From Allolobophora icterica (taxonomy: Eukaryota; Annelida; Clitellata; Crassiclitellata; Lumbricidae), in assembly GCA_963556255.1 (NCBI GenBank), contig OY744610.1, positions 10,415,777-10,479,776 on the forward strand: DNA of 64,000 nt, given 5' to 3'. How positions within the stretch are numbered: the first letter of the stretch is position 1; each line of letters opens with the position of its first letter. The translations under genes were made by a program, and so were the position numbers. Below, piece after piece: positions 36,301-47,860 of the stretch. Below the pieces are notes generated by a model. It was not told the origin of the DNA. It saw only the letters and a program-made list of their open reading frames with translations, and made no database searches.

Positions 36301-39300
36301 TAGTCCAGGCAATCTAGCTCAAATTCCTGATGAACCTGGGAAAAATTGCTTCAGAAGCTTTTTAAACGGTTTCCTGCTCAGAAAATATTGCTGAATAACA
36401 TATCCAAAATCGGACAAAATCGGTCCAGGGGAACACCCCCAAAAATAAGCTTCAAAATGGCGGATTGGGGTTTCCTTAGAAATACCAATAATGATAGGGG
36501 CCTAACAATAATTTGCAGTTAGATATGGACAAAAGTGCTTCAGAAGCTTTATAAATGGTTTCCTGCTCAAAAAATTGCTGAATAACATATCCAAAATCGG
36601 ACAAAATCGGTCTAGGGGAACACCCCCCAAAATGAGTTTCAAAATGGCGGATTGGGGTTCCTTAGAAATACCAATAATAATAACAATAATTTTCATTTAG
36701 ACAAGAGCAAAACTGCTTCAGAAGCTTTTAAAACGGTTTCCTTCTCAGAAAAAATTGCTGAATAACATATCCAAAATCGGACAAAATCGGTCTTCGGGAA
36801 CACCCCCAAAAATGAGTTTGGAAATTGGTGGATTTGGGGTTTCCTAAGAAATACCAATAATGGTAGGGGCCTAACAATAATTTGCAGTTAGACATTGGCA
36901 AAAGTGCTTCAGAAGCTTTATAAACGGTTTCCTGATCAGAAATAATTGCTGAATAGCATAACCAAAATCGGACAAAATCGGTCTAGACGAACACCCCGAA
37001 AAATGAGTTTCAAAATGGCGGACTGGCGGTTTCCTAAGAAATACCAATAATAATAACAATAATTTGCAGTTAGACCTGGGCATAATTGCTTATGAGGCTC
37101 TTTAAACGGTTTCCTGCTCACAAAGAAATGCTGAATAACATATCCAAAATCGGACAAAATCGGTCCAGAGGAACACCCCCAAAATGGCCAAATTCAATAT
37201 GGCCGCCGTCAACCATATTGGAAAATTTCCCTTTTTGTTTTTAGAGTATATGCACGTGTAATATCTCTAATGTTACTGATTTTAGTATGTAGAATTCATT
37301 TCTGATGTTGTTTTCGTCATTCGAGGTCATCTTCACCTTGAAAGGTCATGGTCAAGGTCATTTTGTTACATCGATGACGCCATCAAGCAAACTTTCAATC
37401 ATTCGGTAAATGTAAATTGTTGTGTTGATGTTCTTCACTGTGACCACAATTATAGACACAAATTGAGTTTGAAATTATTACTGTAAGAGAATTTGTTGTT
37501 ATTCTTATTGTGGAGGACCTGATCCGGTCGCTTCAGTGGGAGATATTCTGGAAACACAAGGACACTAGGAAGGGGAGCGAAAGCGGCGTACTGACTCAGC
37601 AACAGGCATCGACATCGCGCTTTCTCCGTTGTTGGACCCACAATTTGGAATGGGTTTCCTCTTGAGTTGCGGACTTCTCCTCGAGACTCGTCCACCGCTT
37701 TCTTCTCTGCTCTAAAGACCCTGACGCCATTGGGTGAGGTCCAATCTAGGTTTGATTTCCCCAACAATGCCCATGTTCCTATGCGCCTCTGGGAGACCTC
37801 AGATTTGGCCTCGCATTCCTCAAATTCCTGGAAGTCCTGATGCAACTCCTCCACTTCTCCAATCAGGGATTGAAACTGTTCAGGGAAACATTGCTTTTCA
37901 GAGTGCATAGTTTGTAGTACATATCTCAATAGTCCAACTGGTTCTTTAGAGTTGGGAGCCGGCTATGACAAAAGCTCGCCAGAATGTCATTTACGGGCTG
38001 CATGTCTGGCGGTTCTACCAGGGTCATAGCCGGATTCCCTACTCTAAAGAACCAGTTGGACTATTGAAATATGTACTGCAAATTATCAGGACTTCCGGGA
38101 ATTTGAGAAGTGCGAGGCCATGTCTGAGGTCTGCCAATTCTTTTAAGTTCGGCTGCAGTTGATCGCCGTCATCAATAATGATGTAGTACAGTAGTACCAT
38201 AGAGAATAGAAACTGGAATCTCCTTGCGACTACTGTCGAAGATTCTATGCCAATCTTTGCAGAATGTGATTGCATCAACTACCTATGTTATAATGGATCG
38301 TGGTAGCCTATCTGGAACAAATCAAAGTGTTGGAGTTCACACATCCTGAGCTCTAGCGGCGCTTCTGTGTGAGCCAGTGGGTTGTTCAGGATTGCCCAGG
38401 ATGGTTCTGCGCTGTCGGAGATGAAATGAAGGTCGAGCAGACCATCCAGCGAGTGTCGAAGGGTTCTGGAGGTCACAATGTGGTAGCATGACCTCTTCTA
38501 AGTTGAAACTGACACGGTTCACCGACCAACCTCAGAAGACATCATCAACAATGGAGAAGGAGAAAAACGACTTCTAGTCCAAGGACATTGCAGAGGCGCA
38601 TAGGAACATGGGCATTGTTGGGGAAATTGAACCGAGACTGGACCTCACCCAATGGCGCCAGGAGTCTTTAGAGCAGAGAAGAAAGCGGTGGACGAGTCTC
38701 GAGGAAAAGTCCGCAACTCATGAGGAAACCCATTCCAAATTGTGGGTCCAACAACGGAGAAAGCGCGATGTCGATGCCTGTTGCTGAGTCAGTACGCCGC
38801 TTTCGCTCCCCTTCCTAGTGTCCTTGTGTTTCCAGAATATCTCCCACTGAAGCGACCGGATCAGGTCCTTCACAACAAGAATAACAACAAATTCTCTTAC
38901 AGTAATAATGTCAAACTCAATTTGTGTCTATAATTGTGGTCACACTGAAGAACATCAACACAACAATTTACATTTACCGAATGATTGAAAGTTTGCTTGA
39001 TGGCGTCATCGATGTAACAAAATGACCTTGACCATGACCTTTCAAGGTGAAGATGACCTCGAATGACGAAAACAACATCAGAAATGAATTCTACATACTA
39101 AAATCAGTAACATTAGAGATATTACACGTGCATATACTCTAAAAACAAAAAGGGAAATTTTCCAATATGGTCGACGGCGGCCATATTGAATTTGGCCATT
39201 TTGGGGGTGTTCCTCTGGACCGATTTTGTCCGATTTTGGATATGTTATTCAGCAATTTTTTCTGAGCAGGAAACCGTTTAAAGAGCCTCATAAGCAATTA

Positions 39301-39893
39301 TGCCCAGGTCTAACTGCAAATTATTGTTATTATTATTGGTATTTCTTAGGAAACCGCCAGTCCGCCATTTTGAAACTCATTTTTCGGGGTGTTCGTCTAG
39401 ACCGATTTTGTCCGATTTTGGATATGTTATTCAGCAATTATTTCTGAGCAGAAAACCGTTTATAAAGCTTCTGAAGCATTTTTGCCCATGCCTAACTGCA
39501 AATTATTGTTAGGCCCATATTATTATTGGTATTTCTTAGGAAACCCCAAATCCACCAATTTCAAAACTCATTTTGGGGGTGTTCCCAAAGACCGATTTTG
39601 TCCGATTTTGGATATGTTATTCAGCAATTTTTTCTGAGAAGGAAACCGTTTTAAAAGCTTCTGAAGCACTTTTTGCTCTTGTCTAAATGCAAATTATTGT
39701 TATTATTATTGGTATTTCTAAGGAACCCCCAATCCGCCATTTTGAAACTCATTTTGGGGGGTGTTCCCGTAGACCGATTTTGTCCGATTTTTTATATGTT
39801 ATTCAGCAATTTTTTCTGAGTAGGAAACCGTTTAAAAAGCTTCTGAAGCAATTTTTCCCAGGTCCAACTCTAAATTGCCTGGACTAGAAAGCT
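36301..39893. mobile_element. Giant palindromic fold-back element, about 3.6 kb
   Basis: The two halves are inverted copies centred near 37995. The outer parts hold about 185-bp tandem repeats (five left, four right), each with CCAAAATCGGACAAAATCGG or its complement. The inner parts share the tract around 37450-37920, then GTCCAACTGGTTCTTTAGAG. CGGCTATGAC and GTCATAGCCG close the centre. The right half has an extra block at about 38131-38590. GAATCCCCGAA occurs at 36290-36300 and 39894-39904 and may be the target duplication, although the right terminus has seven extra bases. TU-type fold-back elements of sea urchins are a structural analogy only. Confidence 0.85.
37450..37929 (-). other. Unrecognised open frame in the left arm of the fold-back element
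   Basis: A 159-codon frame includes LIGEVEELHQDFQEFEECEA (coiled-coil-like) and IVGPTTEKARCRCLLLSQYA. The second half is repeated almost unchanged in the right arm (from 38742, plus strand). I do not recognise it. It could be a relic of the element's own protein or chance. Confidence 0.35.
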
Positions 39894-39957
39894 GAATCCC
39901 CGAAACGAATTTCTGCTGGATCCCCGACTCGATAAGTGATGAAAATGTAACTGAAAG

Positions 39958-40890
39958 CAGTGATGGGCACTAAACTATTTTTTTAGTTAAACTAAAACTA
40001 TTTTCCAACTAAAAAAAGTAGTTTAACTAAAGTTGGCAACTGATTTTGGAAACTAGTTTACTAAACTAAAAAAAGTAGTTAAACTTTTTCCAACTTTTTT
40101 CCAACGTTTTACGACAAACATTTTTACAATAAAAGACGTTAAGTGAACTGTAATAATGCAAAGCGTCAATGACAATTTCACCTTCAAACTATGCAATATG
40201 TGCTTTTCTGGCATACAGCTACATGTGTAAGTGTATGAATTTGAAAACACAGGCTGTTAATGGTAAAATCATACAGTGTTAAAATGTTTTTTTGCTGACG
40301 GTGTTCAATGTTCACTGTGGAAAAATAGTTGCATATTGCAGATTTTTTTAGTTAAAGTTTTTAGTTAGCAACTTAAATTTTTTTAGTTAAACTATGGTTT
40401 TAACGGTACTTGTCGGTTTCACGACCCCCAAATTTTAATCGTTCATCCCGCTTTTAGTTTAACATTTTAATCATTCATCCCGCTTCTAGTTTCATTAACA
40501 TTTTAATCATTCATCCCGCTTGCAGTTTAATTTACATTTTAATCGTTTGTTCCGCTTCCATTTTAATTTACATTTTAATCGTCATCCCGTATCTAGTTTA
40601 ATTTACATTTTAATCGTTCAGCCCGCTTCCAGTTTAATTAACATTTTAATCGTTCATCCCGCTTCTAGTTTAATTATCATTTTAATCGTTCATCCCGCTG
40701 CTAGTTTAATAACGTGAAATATAAAGTTAATTTCATGTTGTGGTGTTTTCTTTCGGTGTGTTTGGGGGTCGTGAAACCGACAAGTACCGTTTTAACTATA
40801 CTATTTTTTTAGTTAAACTTCTTCCTTAACTAAAATTTTTTAGTTAAACTAAAAGTTAAGAACTTTTTAGTTAACTATTGCCCATCACTG
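39958..40890. mobile_element. hAT-type MITE (CAGTGATGGGC family) holding a nested element
   Basis: The ends are CAGTGATGGGC and GCCCATCACTG, flanked by ACTGAAAG and ACTGAAAT. The interior is rich in TTTTTAGTTAAACT. A related copy is at 53155-53691. Without the nested element it would be about 540 bp, the same length as that copy. Confidence 0.9.
40404..40789. mobile_element. Nested TIR element with ATCGTTCATCCCGCTT satellite core
   Basis: CGGTACTTGTCGGTTTCACG begins the left TIR, and its complement ends the right one (about 28 bp). TTTTAA flanks both sides. The core is a roughly 40-bp tandem repeat of the type TTTTAATCGTTCATCCCGCT. Confidence 0.87.
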
Positions 40891-42024
40891 ACTGAAATTC
40901 AAAATTTGCAGTTCTTCTAACTGTCTTGTCTATAAGAATGTGCAAGGCAGATTATATTTTCAACCAATTCAATGTTGAAGCAGGAAGTTAATAAGCTTAA
41001 TTCCAATTTACATGTTCTGAGAAGTTGCTTAGTCTAACCCCAAGATTTAGCCACGTAGCCACTTTACTTTCGTAGCCTAAACATGCCAGCGGGTGCCTAA
41101 TCCTATTCATGGACATTTAATCGTCCCACCAACATTGTACAGCTGGTGTAATTTTACATATATAATCCAATGCGCAAAGTGAGACACTCGGCGATTTTCT
41201 ACCTATTTCTGTCACTTTACTCTGATCTACAGTATCCAAGATGTCGTGAAGAACATCGAGAAGAGCGGATTCTGTTGAATGAAACTTATGGTATGCAGAG
41301 TGAAATAAAGATTAGTGAATTAGAAGATAGGCCTTAAGTGAGTTTGGATACGATTCATAACTATGTGTCAAGAATTTTAGAGATGAGGTTCATAGTTGAG
41401 ATGGATCTGCAATTAGACAGAAAATGCAGTTGAACATAATTATGTGTTACATATTTCAGTTCCAGACGACGTGCCGAATATTGTGATAAAATGAGTGAGA
41501 ACATGTTATTCAAGGATTTTCGAAGGAGAAAATGTCATATATGATGATATCCATCATAAATATTTATTGAATGTATGGATTAGAAAAGAGCTAGGCTCAT
41601 ACGTAAACTGTATAACACAACTAATGCCATGAGCAAAGTCAATGTCATTCAGTGAAGAAGTTACTATTTACCATGCTCTGACATGGAAAATGCAAGAAAA
41701 ATAATATATCTGAAATTTTCAAAACAAATTCAGTATGCGTTTTTTAAATTGCACATGTGATTTAGTATCGTAATCGTTATCGTAATCTCGCGACTTCTAC
41801 AGCTCCCAAAAAAGTGAAGTCGCAGGAACCAGCTTATTGACAGGCGTCCAGTCAAATCATAATCGGTAGGCGGGTGGGTGAAATCGGTTACAGGACAAGA
41901 TCCACAGGGGTCAGGCAGGCATGTAGTCAGTTGGCTACAGGGGGTGGTGTTTAGAGTTGAAACAGTGAGGGAAGTAAGGGGAACAGGAGGAATCAGGATT
42001 TGATATGTTAAAGAACCGTGTTTT

Positions 42025-42408
42025 CAGTTTTGAGTGAAAGACCTGTGGAGAGATGGCATGAGGTGAGGTTTAGTGAGTTCGTAGGATGGATGAGATATAA
42101 TTGTCATGATGCTGGAGGGTGTTTGTTCCAGAGAGGTGGAACAGCTAAGGCTTTGGAGCGATTCTTAAAATTTTAGTGATGAGGCGACGGAAGGGTGAAG
42201 AAGAATCGATGTCATCCAGTTTTGAGTGAAAGACCTGTGGAGAGATGGCATGAGGTGAGGTTTAGTGAGTTCGTAGGATGGATGAGATATAATTGTCATG
42301 ATGCTGGAGGGTGTTTGTTCCAGAGAGGTGGAACAGCTAAGGCTTTGGAGCGATTCTTAAAATTTTAGTGGTGAGGCGACGGAAGGGTGAAGAAGAATCG
42401 ATGTCATC
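42025..42408. repeat. 192-bp tandem duplication inside a LINE relic
   Basis: Copy 1 (42025-42216) and copy 2 (42217-42408) are almost identical; I saw one substitution (GTGATGAGG to GTGGTGAGG). It is either very recent or an assembly duplication. Confidence 0.92.
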
Positions 42409-42524
42409 CAGGAGGAGATTTGGGTAACCACGTGGAGAAGATGATCTGGGGAGTGGGAGAAGTTGTTTGGAGAAAGATATGAAAAGTTTAGTGTTGTCAG
42501 CGTATAGGTGATGATCAACTGAGG

Positions 42525-42853
42525 CAGAGTTTCCCAAACTATGGGTCGCGACCCAAAAGTGGGTCGCCAAGTTCTGACAAGTGGGTCGCCAAATTTTTTC
42601 GAGAAACATTTATTTTTGCCACAACAACATTTGACTATGATTGGGCTATAACTAGCTGGATTGCAATAAATTGTAAACTGTTTTTACCTAAATTTCCTTT
42701 TAATACTTTAAATTTCTAAGCGCTGTACGTAAATTTCGATACCAATTCACGAAGCAAATTTTAGTACACAATGCTTAATTTTACACAGTGGGTATCGAGA
42801 CTGCCAAGGTATTCACAAGTGGGTCGCGACCCAGAAAAGTTTGGGAACCGCTG
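42525..42853. mobile_element. hAT-type MITE, 329 bp, perfect 8-bp target duplication
   Basis: The ends are CAGAGTTTCCCAAAC and GTTTGGGAACCGCTG, with inner GGGTCGCGACCC. AACTGAGG flanks both sides exactly. The CAG-NGGTTCCCAAA style of end is common in hAT elements across animals. Confidence 0.92.
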
Positions 42854-43399
42854 AACTGAGGAGGCTTTGATGAGTGAGCTGAGTGGAATGCTCTATAGAG
42901 TATGAACAATAGCGGTCCAAGAATAGAACCTTGCGAATCACCACAGGTGAGCGGGCTATCGAGGTTTCCACTGTGTCAGCTGAGAAAGAGTGCGAAGAGA
43001 GATAGGATTGAATCTAAACCAAAACAAGTTGACAGTCTGTGGAGTAAGATGTTATCATCAATGCTATTGAAGACTGCAGAAATATCGAGCAGGTTAACAT
43101 AAAATAATAAATTGCAGTAGATGTTCGAAGAAGTTTTCTCTGATCTTTTACAATAACAGCTACACATAACTATAGCATTTTATTAAACTGAACATTTAAG
43201 ACGTTTTACTTTTTTATACCTGAAGTCTCCTTGTGCATATTTCAGCTGGCAGTTGTAATTAAGATATTCTAAAAGATAATATGATGGCCTCTTAACAATT
43301 TATCTTGTTTTAGCTATGCTACTTTGGAAACGAAGAAGTGATTTAAAATTGGCTTCATTTTGGTTGGCTTTTAATCGAGTAAGTTGTGTACTTCTAAGT

Positions 43400-44462
43400 C
43401 CAGGTGTCAGACCAGTTTGTTTTGAGACAGAGCTGTAACATTAAAGGTTTTAGCAAGACAAATTCTTAGCAGAAAATTAGTCAAAGAAGTCCTGGGACTG
43501 TGCCTTCTCGTTATTATTAAGTAGTGAATCGAATAGGAATGGAAAATAGTCTTTTGACTGTAATAAGCAACAACGAAATTATGTTTATATTTGTAAAACA
43601 TATATAAATGGAGCTTGTATTGTTCTTTTTAGCAAGTACATGAAGAAAACAATCTACATTCTGTTAGAGCTTCAAAATGTAGTTGTGAGAGGAGATCTAC
43701 ATCTTTTTTATCTTCATCAAGCACATAACAGTGGATTTATCTGCCCACAACTTTACGAATGCCAACTATTTCATCTTAGGTTAAAAAACATAGTGAATCA
43801 AGGTGTGCTATTACCAAAAGGTTGGCTTGCTTCAGAATTTCCTCCAATTTTTTTCTTTGAGGCTAATTCCTACTTTACTCGAGAAATAACTACTACTGGC
43901 AGATGAAACATGAACCGTTTTTGTAAGCATCTGAAACGCAAACTTAAATGAAGTTGTCATAAATGTGAAAACTCCACAAGGCAGGTGCTGGAAAGGCTAC
44001 GACAACAACATTTGCAGAAACTTTTACGTGGGTAATTACCTTGTAGTGCTTACCAAAGCTCATGCTTATCAAAAGCCAAGTAAATCCAACTTCGTCTAGA
44101 ATCTTGTGATTAGAGAAGTTATTTCGAAACTCTATGGCCAGAGTGATCATCTGAGAGTTCACCAAAGAACCAATACTGGAGAAAACAGTGAAACTAGCAA
44201 TTAAGTTAGTAGCCTGTTGGCGAATACGAGAACCAATGTGGGAGAAAAACAATGTCAGAAAACATTTGCTTAAGGTAGTTTTCTGAAAACTCACATGATA
44301 ATCCAGACTAGCCAGAAACTATACAAATGTCAGTTATGTGGGAAATCATTTTCTCATTATAGTTGTCTGAAAACGCACAAGAGAACCCATACTGGTCAAA
44401 AACCATACAGTTGCCAGCTACCTTAAAAATAATTTATTCAAGGTAGTGCTCTGAAAGCAAAC
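43400..44462 (+). pseudogene. Decayed 5' part of the zinc-finger locus
   Basis: Sequence homologous (inverted) to 31.5-34.1 kb runs up to the open zinc-finger frame. From about 44140 it holds broken fingers: HLRVHQRTNTGENS, then a stop, and [21 protein letters not shown] followed by CQLP and stops at 44425-44435. The upstream fingers have therefore been lost from the reading frame. Confidence 0.7.
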
Positions 44463-45539
44463 ATGAGAACCCATATTGGAGGGAAACCATTCAAATGTAA
44501 GTTATGTCAGAAATCATTCCCTAAACATAGTCACCTGAAAATGCATATGAGAACCCATACTGGAGAGAAACCAAACAGGTGCCAGCTATGTCAGAAGTCA
44601 TTTGTTCACGGTTGTCATCTGAAAACGCACATGAGAACCCATACTGGCGAAAAACCATACATGTGCCAGCTATGTCAGAAATCATTTAATGATGGTAGTG
44701 CTTTGAAAAGGCACATGGGAACCCATACTGGCGATAAAGCATACAGATGCCAGCTATGTCAGAAATCATTTGATCAAAGTTGTCATCTGAAAACGCACAT
44801 GAGAAGTCATACTGGCGAAAAACCCTACAGGTGCCAGCTATGTCAGAAATCATTTAATGATGGTAGTGTTCTGAAAGGGCACATGAGAACCCATACTGGC
44901 GAAAAAGCATACAAGTGCCAGCTTTGTGAGAAAACATTTGCTAAATATGATCATCTGAAAATACACTTGAGAACCCATACTGGAGAAAAGCCATACATGT
45001 GCCATCTATGTCCGAAATCATTTGCCAAACATGATAATCTGAAAATGCATTTGAGAACCCATACTGGAGAAAAACCATACAAATGTCATGTGTGTAAGAA
45101 ATTATTTGCTCAAAAGAGCCAACTGAAGCCACACATGAGAACCCATACTGGAGAAAAACCATACAAGTGTCAGATATGTAAGAAAACATTTGCTGAAGGT
45201 GGTAATCTGAAAACGCACATGAGAACCCATACTGGTGAAAAACCATATAGGTGTCAGTTATGTCAAAGAACATTTGCTAATCATAGTTATCTGAAAAGTC
45301 ACATGAGAACCCATACGGGAGAAAAACCATACATTGGCCAACTATGTCAGAAATCATTTATTAATGGTAGTACTCTGAGAAAGCACACGAGAACCCATAC
45401 TTGGTCAAAATCTTTTGGATGTGGTATATGTGACGATTTGCTTGAAGTAGAGGAGGAATTTCTAGAGCATTGTTCTAGCCATCGATTTTCTCCACCTGAC
45501 GACATAGTTGGTGACATGTTGAAAAAAATTGTAATTTGA
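44463..45539 (+). CDS. C2H2 zinc-finger protein (ten complete fingers, one defective)
   Basis: An uninterrupted frame of 358 codons carries fingers with standard HTGEKPY linkers. The first is CKLCQKSFPKHSHLKMHMRTH and the tenth CQLCQRTFANHSYLKSHMRTH. The eleventh has lost its first Cys (YIGQLCQKSF). The C-terminus is FGCGICDDLLEVEEEFLEHC with SSH, a short finger-like module shared with the locus at 56.8 kb. Such proteins bind DNA in the nucleus through each finger's recognition helix. No KRAB, SCAN or other effector domain is present. The ATG is only the first Met after upstream stops, and broken finger relics precede it. It could be an N-terminally truncated gene, the last exon of a spliced one, or a recent pseudogene. 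Confidence 0.7.
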   Translation: MRTHIGGKPFKCKLCQKSFPKHSHLKMHMRTHTGEKPNRCQLCQKSFVHGCHLKTHMRTHTGEKPYMCQLCQKSFNDGSALKRHMGTHTGDKAYRCQLCQKSFDQSCHLKTHMRSHTGEKPYRCQLCQKSFNDGSVLKGHMRTHTGEKAYKCQLCEKTFAKYDHLKIHLRTHTGEKPYMCHLCPKSFAKHDNLKMHLRTHTGEKPYKCHVCKKLFAQKSQLKPHMRTHTGEKPYKCQICKKTFAEGGNLKTHMRTHTGEKPYRCQLCQRTFANHSYLKSHMRTHTGEKPYIGQLCQKSFINGSTLRKHTRTHTWSKSFGCGICDDLLEVEEEFLEHCSSHRFSPPDDIVGDMLKKIVI

Positions 45540-46700
45540 GAAAAAAAGATGCTATTGAAGTACAGTAACTGGTATACATACTTACATGAATATGTACTTT
45601 GTTCCACTTTTATTTCAGTAGGCTTGCGATGTAGAGAATCTAGAGGGCCCTCGATCCTTTTAGGAGCCACATATCTCAGATTTTGCCATCTCACAAACTT
45701 GTAAGATTGGAGTTCTTGAAACTGAAATTTATGCTATATTTGCTGAAGACGCAGTCTTTCATTCTTCGTTCAACTACTTGACAACTTTATTGTTAAATAT
45801 TAAATTTAGCTGCACAAGTATTTCTGCTAGACCAGCCATTTAACAGAGTGATTAACTGTACATCATTTTGTGAGACCATTTTAGATTATTGATACTTATA
45901 GCCTATTGTCGTTGCATTGGTGATGTGTTACGTAAAGAAATTAATTAGCTTATTCTACTTAGATTAAGTTTTTGGCGTTATATCTGGTCATTACGAAAGA
46001 TATGCCATGAATGTTAAACTGCTGAATCCCAGCTGTTAACTTCAATGATCTTTGTACCGTATACTAACATTTATCTCACACAAAATGCTGAACATAAATT
46101 AGGCTTGCTTACATGCCTACTTATTTACTTATTTAAATTAAATCTTGTTTCATTTCTAGGTTTCATAGCCTTTCCTGTTGTCTGAATATTTGCATGACAT
46201 AAATTACAATTTTATAGAACTTTTTATATTATAACGAGTAAATGTAATCAAATAAATTAGTATGTAAAAACACAATATGCATAACGCCTCTTCTAGAAGT
46301 GGAGCAGGAGGAAGATTAGGTGGTGGTGGAAGATGAAGAAGAAATTAAAGAGTCAAAATCAAATTCTTTTCTCGGAATCAACAAAACGCTAGGCCTAGGG
46401 TAGGCCTATTCTTAATAGCTAAGCGCAGCAGGCCTACACTAGGCTATTGACGACAGCAACGTCAAGTCTGAGGTTTGTCCTAAGGTAACAAGTGTGAAGA
46501 AAGCCTAATTGTCAGAATTTGAGAGAGAGAGTAGGAAATGAAAGCGGATATAATACGTTGGATTGTTTTTAGCATTATGAGAACTGGAAAGACAATGCGT
46601 TTAATAGAAATTTGACAGTTGACAGTCATTGAGTGCCACTGAACGGCGTTGTTTGTGGAGGAACTGAGAATATGAAGAGTTAACGACTTTCAAAGTTGGC
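45540..46700. other. Region 3' of the zinc-finger gene, no gene seen
   Basis: AT-rich sequence with several TAGGCCTA words near 46390-46440. No recognisable exon. Confidence 0.45.
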
Positions 46701-46704
46701 AGAT

Positions 46705-46870
46705 GGTTGAATGATAACACGCTGGCACGAAGATATCAGAAGGATGCAAGTTCGATAAGCTCTCGGGCGGGCGCCTTGCATGGCTGCTATCACGTGTGTT
46801 TAGTTAAGATACTGATAATGGTATGCCATGTCTCAATGTAATCGTACTGCGTTTGTCGGTGTGAATTGAT
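46705..46870 (+). mobile_element. tRNA-related SINE with ATT microsatellite tail
   Basis: TGATAACACGCTGGCACGAAG and a degenerate box B (AAGTTCGATAAGC) are followed by GCGCCTTGCATGGCTGC. An ATT microsatellite follows at 46880-46950. Related in style to 29345 and 47110. Confidence 0.5.
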
Positions 46871-47109
46871 AAAGAAAAAGATTATTATTATTATTATTTT
46901 TTTTTTAAATTTTATTTGTTATTATTAATTATTATTATTATTATTATTATTACTAGTGTATTTGCCCGTCATAATTATGTATATCGTTGGTTAAAATGCT
47001 CTGATCGCCGTCGTCAAGACGACAGTACTGACGTCACAAACAAATGGAACAGAAACCGTTTGTGACGTAGCGTTTATCGTCGGACGGACACTATATGGAT
47101 ATTATATGT

Positions 47110-47225
47110 ATAGATTATTATCATTATTAGCCTCACAAGGTTAACTCAGCCTTCATTCCCTAGGTGGCGATAGTATAATGAGCTGTGGTACAGATGGGAA
47201 CCTTGTATGGCTGCCACACAGTTAA
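47110..47225 (+). mobile_element. SINE fragment
   Basis: CAGCCTTCATTCCCTAGGTG and TTGTATGGCTGCCACACAG match the order of motifs in the SINE at 29345-29520. Confidence 0.5.
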
Positions 47226-47652
47226 ATTCGACTTCTGTTAAACTTGCTATCGTCTGTTACCCCTCCCCTCCCCCCAAAGAAAGGCTGGAAATCTCTGAAG
47301 CCTTGCAATGCTTACATATACATAGCAGGCTCAATAGCAAATGGCATTTCCCCAACAATTCTTAAAGAATCTGATGCGTCTGTAACGTAGCTAGGTAGCC
47401 CGTTGTTGTGTATATTATGGATGACTAGCACAGCCCCCACTCATCATCCAGGTTGTACAAGCTATTGTGATACACTGAAGCCTCCGAATCAAGTCGTGAC
47501 TGTTGGAAGATTTATTACTGCGCATTGTAATGTAAGTTTTATATCATATCATGAAGCTAACATAAGTTCGTTGTCGTAGTTTTTATAGCATTAAATCAGT
47601 TTATTTCACTAAACCAATTACCATGGTATAGGCCCCTATCAGTTGCCAAGTT

Positions 47653-47860
47653 CATTTCTATCATTTCGTTATAAGTGATCTAGTTCCTTCCTCTAGTTAG
47701 ATTAATTTTGTTGAGGCTAGAAATAGTCCCATCATGGCATGTTATATCAGTTGTAAATTTCATTTCTATCATTTCATTATGAGTGAATTAGTTCCTTCCT
47801 CTAGTTAGTTTCATTTTGCTAGGGCTAGAAATAGTCCCATTATTGCTCTACAATTTACAG
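47653..47860. repeat. Tandem duplication (108-bp period) in the BTB gene 3' UTR region
   Basis: CATTTCTATCATTTC begins copies at 47653 and 47761. Each continues with GTTCCTTCCTCTAGTTAG and GGCTAGAAATAGTCCCAT. The duplication abuts the BTB gene stop codon. Confidence 0.85.

Larger units (their letters stand above)
41765..43130 (-). pseudogene. LINE reverse-transcriptase relic with internal duplication and hAT insertion
   Basis: The minus strand shows LLDISAVFNSIDDNILLHRL, then GDSQGSILGPLLF, and beyond an inserted MITE HLYADNTKLF (YADD changed to YADN, a lost catalytic Asp). Further on, PFRRLTTKILRIAP lies in a 192-bp tandem duplication. The tail has TTACGATAACGATTACG. It is inactive. Confidence 0.82.

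Noticed and set aside
43640..43906. 88-codon frame as an exon of the zinc-finger gene
   Set aside because: No domain and no good splice pair, and the inverted copy at 33.8-31.9 kb does not keep it open. Treated as decayed flank.
45347..45694. Minus-strand frame over the zinc-finger C-terminus
   Set aside because: Antisense shadow of the plus-strand zinc-finger frame.
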